From Castor canadensis (Eukaryota; Chordata; Mammalia; Rodentia; Castoridae): DNA of 64,000 nucleotides. Of this stretch, positions 8,504-20,100 are shown piece after piece (the first letter of the stretch is position 1; each line of letters begins with the position of its first letter). Made by a program: the position numbers and the translations under genes. Location of the stretch: the NCBI RefSeq assembly GCF_047511655.1, contig NC_133396.1, positions 131,201,490 through 131,265,489 on the forward strand, read 5' to 3'. A model generated the notes under the pieces. The model searched no databases, was not told the DNA's origin, and saw nothing but the letters and a program-made list of their open reading frames with translations.

Positions 8504-9618
8504 ATGTCAGTGCACAGTGCTCATAACAGAAATAACAGTGATATCTTTGAAGTTCCTCCTTCCCAGAAGAGTTCATCACTAAGTGCAGTCACCCATGGTG
8601 GCCAACTTAAGCTGCATTTGAAGTCAAATATATCAGAAAGTGAGAATGATGATCCATTGTTGGGATCTACAAGTAAAATCAGAGACATAAATAGCACTTA
8701 TGTTATTTCTGCCTGTAAAAAATCAGGAGATCTGCCCCTTACCCCGAAGCCTGTAGAAAGATTGACACTTCAGAGAAGAGCTACAAGGAACAAAGACTCT
8801 TTACTTGGTAGTGAGTTGGGAGACACCACTGAGAAAACAGCAGAAACAAGTCTTACCTTACAGCGCCGTCGTGCTAAAATGGATTCTGTAGAAAAGTGCA
8901 AAGCAGTTAAAAGAGATCCTGTTGAAAAGTGGAAAATAATGCAGAATGTGGGAAGTGAAGCAGAAAATTGTGCTTCACAGGAAACTAGGCCAAATGCAAA
9001 GGGAATAAGTAACAGTAAAAACTCTTGTGTTGCATCTTCTGCAAGATTAGCTGAACAGTCAAATGCCATTGAAACCACTGGTGATGAGAAATACAAAGAA
9101 TCATTTTCTGTCTTCAGTGGGACCAAAGAAAATGTTTCACTAAAGTACTCAAGCAGTAGAGCACCCATTGGTTCCCAGGGTCAGACGGAAGTTGTTAAAT
9201 CAGGACACTTGGCAGTGAAACCTACTCAGAGCAAGTTGGATATCCAAGTGTGGGGAACAGGAAGTGTACATCAAAGTATTGGAAAGGACGTTGTAAAAAA
9301 TTCAAATAAATTTGGAAACTTAGAAAAAAGAACCCCTGTGAAATGTATCACAGAACACAAATTGACACCAAAGCACTGCCTGCCTCAACTTAAAAGCCCA
9401 GCTGCATCAATACTGAAAAACAGGATGCCCAGCCTTCAAGATAAGCAAAGACCAAAAAGTTCACTTCTTGCAAATAAAAGGGAAAGGTCACAAGAAAATA
9501 CACTCCCTCCTGAAGAAAAAACCACAGTTCAGAACAATACCTCTATAGAAACAGACCTCTTAAAAATAGAGAATAGTCAAGTGACTGTGGCAGTACGCGT
9601 AAGGCCTTTCAGCAAAAG
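8504..9618 (+). CDS. KIF14: KIF14 exon 2 (residues 1-372, N-terminal extension and start of motor)
   Basis: Begins [11 protein letters not shown] with A at -3 of the ATG. In human the N-terminal region binds PRC1 and contributes to actin association. It is polar, rich in Ser, Lys and Thr, with a small local duplication near 8880-8935 (DSVEKCK / DPVEKWK). The motor domain opens at its end with [10 protein letters not shown] (residues 360-369). Donor AAAAG|GTATGT; 1115 coding nt, leaving 2 nt that join exon 3 to make Arg372. Confidence 0.97.
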
Positions 9619-12600
9619 GTATGTTACATATTTTTAATCTAAGGCTAAGCCAGTACCATGTAATAAAGTGTCTTTAACTCTTCTCTGCCTTTTGAGAGTC
9701 AGTGTAGTGTTCATGTGTCTTTAAACTTGTTGGCACTGTTCTCCCTCCCTTCCCCCTTCCTCTCTTCCTCCCCCTCCATCTCTCCCAGCCTCCCTCTCTC
9801 CCCCTCTCTCTTTCCTCTGCAGTGCTGGGATTGAACTCAGGGCTTCATAAATCCTAGGCAGATGCTCTGCTACTGAGCCGAGCCACACCCCCAGCCATGC
9901 AATGTTTTTATGTAGAGAGAGCTTCTGGGTTTAGTTATAGTACATTATTTTTTGTTATTGGTTATAAAAATTGAAATCACTGTATTTTTATATATGTTCC
10001 TCTAGATATATTGTTAAATACTATTTTTTTTTTTTTTTTGGTGGGACTGAGGGTTGAACTCAGGGGCTCACACTTGCTGGGCACTCTACCACTTGAGTCA
10101 CTCTGCCAGCCTGTAGATAAAAACTGAGTCATTTAATTCTCTAATGCAGTCTGCTTTCAAACCTGTGATGTATGGGCGGGAGCTTTAAAAAGGTCCCTAA
10201 TGTTCTGGGAAGAGGCTTCCCCAAGCCCTCTCCAGAGTGGAGAGCAGCAGCATTTGGCACACAGTGGCGATGAGCGTGGTGATATATTGTGTTTGATTTT
10301 GATGTCAAACAGTCTTTCCCCAAAGGCGATCTGGGTGGGGTAGTCACAGATTAGAGATAGGGTTGAAAAGGTAGAGATGATAAGATGTGAATATGGAATC
10401 TGATTATTTTAAGGAAGAACAGTGAGAACTTCACAGGCTCGTGATTTTTAACATGTTGTTGTGTGTCTAAGCAAGTTAGAAGTACATACATATGGTGACC
10501 CCTGCTTCGGGCAAGGAACCTCCAGTTTGAACTTGCAGAGTCAGTGATTAAAGGCAAGTTCATGAGTGCTAGAAGGTCTTTTTAGTGAAAATGACAGAGA
10601 ATCTGTATTAGTGACAGGGGAGAAATCCCAGGGTGAGTTGATTAAGAAGTCAGGAAGCCTAACAAAAGCTTCAGGAACCACAAAAGGAAGAGAGGCAGTA
10701 GAGTGAGCAAAGCTGGTAGGGACAGAACGGAAGACAGATGAGGACATTGAAGAGAACTTAGTAAATAAAGCACCAAATGCCTCATTTCCACACACATCAG
10801 ACAAGCCCTGAAAGTGGGGCTGGGGGGAAGTGGCACTTGTCAAATTGATGAGGCAGATGGCTTGCAGGACAAATTCTGATTTAAAGCACGTTCTTAGGGC
10901 AAGGGATAGTGTAGTAGGGAAAGGGCTGAAATATGGGGCCAGACAAGGAGTGACAGTGTTTTTCTGCAGATCTAGAGTAAGTGAAAGTGTTCCACCTAAG
11001 TCAGAGATAGAAGATGGATGAACATGAAGATTTGTGGGGTTTTATTTTTTTTGAGACAGGATCTTGAACTGCTTTTGAATGCACTATCTAGCCCAGGCTG
11101 CCCTGGAACTCATCAGCCTCCTGCCTCGGCCTTCTGAGTGCTGGGATTACAAGCATATACCACCATGCCAAGCCCTTAGGTTTATGTGGAAGTTTTTGGT
11201 ATTGCTGGGGTTTGAACTCACGGCCTTACATTTGCTTGGCAGGCATTCTACCACTCCTGCTACTCCGGGCCTTTTTGATTTAGCTGTTTTTCCAGTGGGT
11301 CTTGCATTTATGTGCAGGCCAGCCTGGACTGTATGTGATCATCCTATTTATGCTTCTCATGTAACAGGGATGACAGTTGTGCTTCACAATTCCCAGCCTT
11401 TTTTATAGGTTAAGATGGGGTCTCACTAACTATTTGCCTCAGCTGGCCTTGAACTGTGATCCTCTAATTTCTGCCTCCCAAGTGGCTAGGATTATAGGTG
11501 TGAGCCACTGAGTTTGGCAGATTTGTGATTTTATTTTGTTTTGGTTTTTCCTCTTTTTTGGTGGTTCTGGGGTTTGAACTCAGGGCCTTGTGTTTGCTCA
11601 GGGTGATGACTCCAGCGCAGATTTGTGATTTTAAGGGGAAGAATCTACTGGAAGGAGAGACCTTGGACTAACAATAATGGCAGCTAGTTACCAAAAGAGG
11701 CTTATTATTTAAACTTATTACATTAGCTTGTTGACATTATATTTACATTTTATGCCACCTTCATATGGGTTTCTACCCCAAAACTTCCTTTTAATATAAA
11801 AAGAAATTTGGAATTCCATTTCCTGTGAGTGGTGGCACTGAAACTCTAGGGAATAGATTTCAGAAACTGACTTGAACTGAGTTTCTTAATTTTCTACATA
11901 AAGCTAACGAATCATCTTGCCTTGAAGGAATGATACATTTAGCTGTGTTACTATTCTTATGTTCTGTAGGGTAAGTATGCACAATAAGTTGACCTTTTTC
12001 TTTGTCCTTCCTTGTAAAGAGAGAAGATTGAAAAAGCATCCCAGGTGGTCTTTGTGAATGGGGAAGAAATAACGGTGGCACACCCTGACATGAAACAAGT
12101 TTATACTTTTATTTATGATCTTTCGTTCTGGTCTTTCGATGAATGCCATCCACACTATGCTAGCCAGACAACTGTGTATGAGACTCTAGCAGCACCACTC
12201 CTAGAAAGAGCCTTCGAAGGCTACAACACCTGTCTCTTTGCTTACGGTCAGACTGGCTCTGGAAAGTCATATACGTAAGTTGGATTACACATACTACTAT
12301 CTAGGAATGTTTAAATTTTCTTTTGTGAGAAGCAGCATGGTTGATAAAAAGGATATAGCTTTGAAACCACACAGATCTGGACTCAGGTCTCATCCATTAT
12401 TATATACTAGTTCTACAAACTTGGATGAGCAACCAAACCTCTGGGTTTCAGTTTCTACCTGAGATAATTTGTATCATTGGCTCCATTTTACTATAATTTA
12501 TATTTCTTTTATAAACAGAAGACCAGGGCAGTACCTTATAAGTGTTATTGTGAGGATTAACAGTAAGGCATTTTGTCTCTGTCTGGTGTTGGGTAGATCC

Positions 12601-14087
12601 TAGGAACTTAATCTCTTTCCTATATTCATCTGTGTGAGCAGTTGTCAAATGCTGGGCAAAAACCTGGCTAGAAATTTTCGGGCGCTTAGGTATCAAGTAG
12701 ACCGTTTTCACTTAAATTTACTTTGCCTCACCTGGTTTTATCAAAAATATTGTAACAAAATATTTTAAATTTTTTAAAAAAATAGGACATTTTCCAGGAC
12801 AGTAGGATAACTGTATATTTCAAATAGCTAATAGAGAAGACTTTGAATGTTTCGAACACAAACTGAGGTGATAGACGTGCTAATTCCATTATACATTGTG
12901 TGTAGGTGTGGAAATGTACCACTATGCCCCAGAAGCATGCACAGTTAGTGTACCAATTGAAAAATTAAAAATATTAACAACAAAAGGAAGGCATCTGATA
13001 GGTGGTTGCTCTGGTCCTAGAAGGAAATACTTGAGATTTTAGTAGAATCTAACTTTTATTGAGATCTTACCATATTGCAGCACTTAAAGCCTTTGCTTAT
13101 ACTCTCTCACAACAACCCTCTGATTTAGATACTTCTAATATTCCCATTCTACAAATGAGGGAATTGTGTTTTGTGAGGTTAAGTATCGTGTTCAATCAAG
13201 ATCACAGAGCTAATAATTGGTAGAATCAAGATCTAGATTCAGGCAGATTTGGCTCCCCAGTCTTGTTTGTTTTTTGGCTGTACTGGGATTTGTTAACTCA
13301 GGGCTTCGTGCTTGCTAGGTAGTCACTCTACTGCTTGAGCCACACCTCCAGCTTGGCTCCCCAGTCTTGATTTTTAGATATCAGCTATGAACTTTAATTA
13401 GCTTGTTCCATGCTCCCTCTCTGATTTCCCCAGACAGAATTTTTAAAAACCACCAAACTAATCTGCTTTACTTCTTCTTTATTCATACTATGTTTTTCAG
13501 GATGATGGGATTTAGTGAAGAACCAGGAATAATTCCAAGATTTTGTGAAGATCTTTTTGCTCAAGTAGCCCAAAAACAAACCCAAGAGGTATGTTATGTT
13601 CAAATTCAAATCAGAGTCATGGCCACTAAGGAAATACCTATTCTCATTTCTTGATCATACTCCTTGGAACAGTGAGAGGGCTTTCTAAATTTAGAAGCTA
13701 TTCTTCCTGGTTGGCAATGATAGAGGTGGAATCTCTTCTGTCTTCCCCACGCTTCTTTGCTTTATACCTTTTGTGTGTGTAGTGACTCACTATGTGGCAG
13801 TTACATGCCATTCATTCTGTGTGTCTCCGCAATCAAGCAAGACAGCGGGCAAATTCTTGGATAAGATGAATCGAAAAGAGAGTCATGAAGCTGAAGTTGG
13901 AACCTGGATTCAACTTTAAAAGCTATGCTTTTTTCTGCTAGCCCATACCTGAACAGTGTGCTGGCTTCCCTTTTCACTTAGTCATTCTTACACTCAGCAG
14001 GTGTTTATTGAGCATCTGCTATTGTCAGGTAAACTATTAAATCAACTTTTCTCAGAGTGTGGATCATGAAAATCTCCCGGATGTGGC

Positions 14088-14128
<41 letters not shown>

Positions 14129-17100
14129 ACTTACGTGTGCTCACTAACAGTGTCTTCTAGAGACTGTGAAATTCTTCTGCACTGGGGGATTACATTTGGT
14201 AATTTATAACTTTTATACTTCTGTTAGGGAAATTGGGAGAGTATTCTGCTACACTTGTGGGTATAGGGTTAAAAGATCCAATCGCTATAGTCAAGAGAAT
14301 ATAAAAGGAGACATGGATCAGTAGACACAAATAATTAAATGCCAAAGTCACGTAAATACTACGATACAGCATTGTCTTAGTCTTTTTTTCTGTTGCCATA
14401 ACAAAATACCATAGGCAGGGTAATTTGTAATGAAAAAGTATTTCTCATAGTTATTGGAAGGTGGGAAGTTAAATGTCAAGGTGCTCACATCTGGAGTGGG
14501 CTTTTTTATTGCATGATAACATGGCAGAGGGTGTCACATGATGAGATGGTAGGAGTGTGCAAGCTCAGGTCTCTTACTCTTCTAAAGCCACTAATCCTAT
14601 CATGGGGGGCCTTACCTTTAGGACCTCATCTAACCCTAATTACCTCCCAAAGGACTCTCTTCCAAATAGCAGTAAAATATAAATTTGGAGATTACATTTC
14701 CAAACTATGAACTTTGAGGGGACACAGTCATATCAGGGCAAGTAGGAAAGTGAGAAGATGTAAGATTGGAGGGAGACAGGAAGAACTGAAAGCAAGAAGG
14801 TAGGGAGCCTCTGGGAATCTACAGACTGCTTACTTTGTTTTGAGCATGGAATTTGAGGGTAGAGGGATGATGAGATAAAACTAGAGATGTGGGCAGAACT
14901 TGGCTCACGAAGGACTCTATAAAACAAGCTTCCAGAAATCTAGAAATCTATGCAAAGATTTTTAAGCAGGGCCATCCCTTAATCATATTTATTCTTTTTA
15001 ATAAGAGATAACCCTGACTGCAATATGAGAATGGATTGAAGGGAAGCCATGGGACTTGAGCTGGATAAGATATGACAAGAGGCTAAGCTAAGGTAGTGAC
15101 AATAGGGTGGACAAGGGAGCATACATTTGAGAGCTCTTAGTAAGAAGAACTGATAAGACTTGGTGACTACTGGAAATGGAGGGTGAGGGAGAGAGGAATT
15201 AGTTTCTGGTTGGACAACCAGAGTGGATATTGATGGCATTTATTGCGAACATGAGAAGAAAACCAGAATTAAATATATGATAAATTCTTTTACCCTTGTG
15301 GATTCTCTGCCCTTCCCCTGCTTTCTTTCCTTCTCAACCCCAGTAATTAAGTGGAAAATAAGAGAAGAAGGGGAGTAAATAAAAACTCAGTGGTTTGATG
15401 TGATTTAAGTCCAAGTTTAGTGGGAATTAGAGAGTGTGGAAGCTGTGGACTTAATGGGGCAGTCCTCTATTGGCTGTTCAGGATTTCAAAGGGAGACTAA
15501 TTTGAAGGTAATGGAAGTCAGGGAAAGATAGATGAGGTAAAGTAGAGGCCGAGGTCTTTGGAGCGATTTCACAGAAGTGGGAGGCATGGAATGTCTGTAT
15601 TGCTGAGAATATAGTATAATGTTTGAGAGCATGGACTTTGGAGATAGATTACTTCAGTTTGAATCCAAGCTTCTTCACTTTTCTGGAAGTGTGACCTAGA
15701 CCCTTAACCCTTATCTGTGCTTCTGCATAAAAAATGAGGATGGATGATAATACCTTTCTCATAGTTTTGTTGCAAGATGAAATGAGTTGATCCACATAAA
15801 AGGTTTTGATTAGTCCTCAGTACATAATGAGCCCAACTAAATGTAGTTGTGTCATCTTTGGAATTGGTTATAATGATAGAGGGAAGAAGGCTGTGGGTGT
15901 GGTAATAGAAGGTGACATAATCAGCATGAGAGCAGAAGCCTTGAAGATGAAAAAAGTTTCTCTGTGGTGAGGCCCCAGATGTCTTTTCCAACTCACTTCC
16001 CACTGTATTTTCATGTCTAAGTTCTTCTGGAACCTCAATAACATAATATGCTATTTTATATAACAGTGACATTAATACATGTTTGTTGAATCCTGAGCCC
16101 TGCACCTATATCATAGCATTTATAAAGGACCTTATAGTCACATACCCAGTCTCTACCTGGAGGTGCTGCTCTCCTCTCTCATGACACCAACTATGTTCTG
16201 CCTTGCGTTATCCAGGTACTGTAGTACATCTCCAAGTAGATCGTGAGTTCTTTGATGATTAAGACCGTGTCCAGAACGTCTAGATTTTCCCCTAGCTCCT
16301 AGCACAGTGCATTGTACCTTGTGGGGCACCATAAGCATTGTGCCTAGTGGACTACCATTAATATTTGGTCAATCTGACCTAAATCCCTTTGAAACTCCCT
16401 CAAAACTTCAGTTCTGTTAGTACTGGATGCCTACTGACTCACTTCTGGGCCAATGGATGAGATGTATTTCTCTACGAAAACGCTGCCCTAAATGTCAAAA
16501 AAAAAAAAAAAAAAAGCCAATATGGAAGCAAAATTTCACTTTTTTGGCCTCTACTCTACCCCTCTTTTTCTGAGTCAAAAGGAAAAGCTCAGCCCCAGTC
16601 TGATAATTGCTTTCTGCCCCAGTCAAGGAGAGTCACTGATTTACAGTCACATCTTATGAGATGAAATGTTGTCATACAGGGTTTTTTCTTGTCCTGGGCA
16701 CACACACCAAGTTTAGATACTTCTGTCCTTTCTCAAAGAATGCCCTACCCTTTTACTGGCTAGTCTATTCCATCTCTCAGGCCTTACATCCTGTTTTCTC
16801 TTTCCCTCATATCTCTGGCCACCCTAACTTCTCCCTCTGGTTAGTTATTTTATAGTCATTTTGATTCTTCATTTTCCATTGCTCTGTCTTAACTGTTGGA
16901 GAGTATGTTGTATTTCTCTGAGATGGCAGCCTCATGGGCAAGTCCTGTCTTATACTTCTTTTATTTATTTGTTTTTATTTATTTTTGGCCATCCTGAATT
17001 TGAACTCAGGACCTTATGCTTGTTACACAGGCACTATACCACTTGAGCTATGCTCCCAACCCTTTATGCGTTACTTATTTTTGGATAGGGTCTCGTGTTT

Positions 17101-20100
17101 TTTGCCCAGTTATGCTTCCCTTGTAACAAGGATGACAGGTGTGTGCCATCACTCAGCTATTGGTTGAGATGAAGTTTCCCTAATATTTTGCCTGGGCTGA
17201 CCTTGAACCCTGATCCTCTAGAACTCCACCTTCCAAGTAGCTGGGATTACAAACTTGAGCCACCTTGCCTGGCTCACTACTTTTTAAAATAATTTTTTTA
17301 TTTGCATTTATCTTATTCCTGTGCCATAAGTTCTTGCTTCTTCAGTTTCTTCTGGGACATCTTTTTCTTCTGTGCAGCCTCCTCTTCTGGCTTAGGAACA
17401 ATTTGTCCCTTTTCAGTGAGGATAATCTGAATGTGGTAAGGGAGATCACATATGGGTTGATTGATCCAACCACGAGCTCCATAATGCTCACTTCAGTGAC
17501 TGGAGAAATACGCTTTAATATGATATAATAATATTCCATTGTATGAATATACCACATTTTGTATGAGATATAAAATACATAATATATAAAGGCTACTTCC
17601 ACCTTTTTGTGAATAGTGTTGCTGTGAACATTGGGGTACAAATTTCTGTTTGATATTCTCAATTTTTTGCATGTATAAGAGTAGAATTGCTGGATCATAT
17701 AGTAAATCTGTGTTCAGGCTTTTGAGGAATGGCCATCTATTTTCCACAGTGGCTGCACCATTTTATATTTCTACCAGCACTGACGGGAGAGTCCCAATTT
17801 CTCCACATCCTCATCAACACTTGTTGTTTTCATTTATTATTAATGTATTATTTTCTTGTTATAGCCATCCTGTGAGTGTGAAGTGGTTTCTCATTGTGGT
17901 TCTGGTGTATACATCCCTGCTGGCATGCCATTTTGTTATGCATCTTTTCTTTTCTTGGGCTTGTTTGCCATTTATATCTTTTTTTGAGAAACTATTCAAG
18001 TTCCTTTGCCTATTTTTTAATTGGGTTGATTGCTTTTTTGTGCTGAGTTGTAAGAGTATTTTTTATATTCTGGAAGTGAGACCCATATCAGGTATATGAT
18101 TTACAAAATAATCAAAGAGTTTTAAAATAGGTTGAATCTTTGTCTCTATTCCTGTTAGGTCAGCTGCCACCTTGAAATGAGCTTCTTTGAAGTATACAAT
18201 GAAAAAATTCATGACCTTCTGGTTTGTAAAGGTGAAAATGGGCAGAGAAAACAACCAGTAAGACTTAAACAATTTATTATTATTTGCTTTTGTAAATGCA
18301 TCTGTGAGTTCTGTGGTTACTATGGCTCAAATTTTTACTGAAATGCTTTCATGTCATAATCTGACTACATTGTTATTTAGAAAGTAAGATGAATATTGTC
18401 ACCAGTGGAAAGTAAATGAGTTGAGATTTGACCGCATTTATCAAGTACTTTTGATCAAGTGTTGTATAAAAGTTAAAGTATTTGTTGGACCATCCAAGTC
18501 AAACATGAAATTCCTAATGGTCTGTAAGCCAAAAAACAGCAAAAGTTTTAAAAAAATTTATATTTTTATTATGCAATATGTATTTCAGTTGAATTGTTTA
18601 TTTGATATGTTGTAGATATCAAAAGCTGAAATAGATTTTAACTTTTTAAAAAACTGCTGTTAGAATTGAAAAGTTTTAATTTTGCAGTGGACCTTGTTAG
18701 CACAAGAAATGAAACTCTAAAGTCACTGTCTTTATTCAAGGTCATACAGTTTACCATTGACAGTATCAAGACACTTAAACAAAATGACATTTGCTTTTAT
18801 GACTTCTATGTGTTTTAATATCTCTGGTCACAAAATTTAAAATGTAAATGTAAAAGTGAAGAAAAATTTAAATGTCTGAGATTTAGTGAATGTTTTAGAG
18901 AGAGTTAAAAGCATATAAATAGTAGGATTTAACTTAAGAATTAAAAAAAATTTAGTGAGACATCTGTACAACGTATTGTTGCATGTTGTGCAACTGTACA
19001 TAATTTTGGTGGTGAAGCAGTTTCTTAGTGCCTTATAGGATAGAAAAATGATCATTTAAAACTGTATTTTAAAAGGAATATTTGTTAGACTCTTAAAGAT
19101 GCTGATATTTGCTTCTTCCAGCTGAGAGTAAGGGAGCATCCTATTTCTGGACCATATGTTGAGGCGCTGTCAATGTAAGTGTTTGGCTAAGCAAGAGCAG
19201 GGGAAGAAAACAAGTAGAGTGAATGTGTTCTCCCGTAGTCCTTACTGTTTTCTTATTGGCCTCCCCAGCTTTGAAACCCCACATAACCATCTAGTCTTCT
19301 ACCCTTAATGTTAGCCAATCAAACCTGCCCTCTCTTTCCAGCAGGATGTTGGTTCCTTGTTTATATTTGTGTGTATCTCTCACAGCAGTTGTAAAGTGCG
19401 AGACATAGAGTATCGATTAAATTGAGTGTGAAATAAATATTTTATCTTTCTCCTTTTTTGCTCTGTCTCTTCCCCCACTAAGTTCAACCCTCCCTCTCAA
19501 TCTGCTTTTTATACATATTTAAGCTGAAAAGGGAAGATACTGCTAAGATGAGTTAAGAATTTTATATATGCCAAGAGTCATTTACTTTCTTTTTCAGCAC
19601 CCCAAATGCTTTTCTCAAGGGAAAGGAAAATGATCCAGTATAAAGTTGGCTTTACTTAATAAATCTGGAATTTTATTGGACCTATACACCTGTGTCCACA
19701 CATAGATGTACCTATGCATATATGTATGTGTTAAAATATATCTTTGAAGGACATGATTTATATTTGAATACTAGACTATTAAGATGCTATGGTGCTTGAT
19801 TATTTTTAAATCATACTTTTGATAAGTCGAAAATATTATCTTATTTCTTGCCCTTTAAGAATTGGGGAAATGAAAGAGTCAGCGAGAGTAAGTATGATGA
19901 TGCTTCTGCATTAGTCCATTGTGATCTTCAGGGAGTAATTATGTACTGAAAGATTATTGATTTATGAAGGTATGAATAAAATCATCAGTAAAATTGATTT
20001 TGTCTCTTTATTTCTTAAAAAATAGGAATGTTGTCAGTTCTTACTCTGATATCCAGGTAAGATTGGTTGTATTTTGTCTTCTTTTTTATTATACAGAGCA

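Larger units (their letters stand above)
9619..12019 (+). other. KIF14 intron 2
   Basis: 2.4 kb. Holds a pyrimidine tract (9740-9815), antisense ID-like SINEs (9818-9896, 10024-10112), an A/G-rich stretch of no clear family (about 10140-11020), and an antisense B1 plus tRNA-like SINE cluster (11040-11622). No exon-like coding is visible. Confidence 0.8.
12275..13500 (+). other. KIF14 intron 3
   Basis: 1.2 kb with two MIR-like segments (about 12325-12600 and 13040-13235) and one antisense tRNA-like SINE (13263-13360). The remainder is unremarkable. Confidence 0.75.
13589..18158 (+). other. KIF14 intron 4
   Basis: 4.6 kb and mostly repeats: a (TG)n run (14089-14120), an antisense MaLR-type LTR (14377-14745), an old repeat of unassigned family (14750-15245), MIR (15627-15800), L2-like pieces (16230-16345, 16660-16940), an antisense composite SINE (16958-17275), an RPL17 pseudogene fragment and an antisense old L1 that ends about 48 nt before exon 5. 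Confidence 0.8.

Noticed and set aside
17650-18099. 149-codon hydrophobic frame as a membrane protein
   Set aside because: It is the antisense reading of an old L1 ORF2 fragment.
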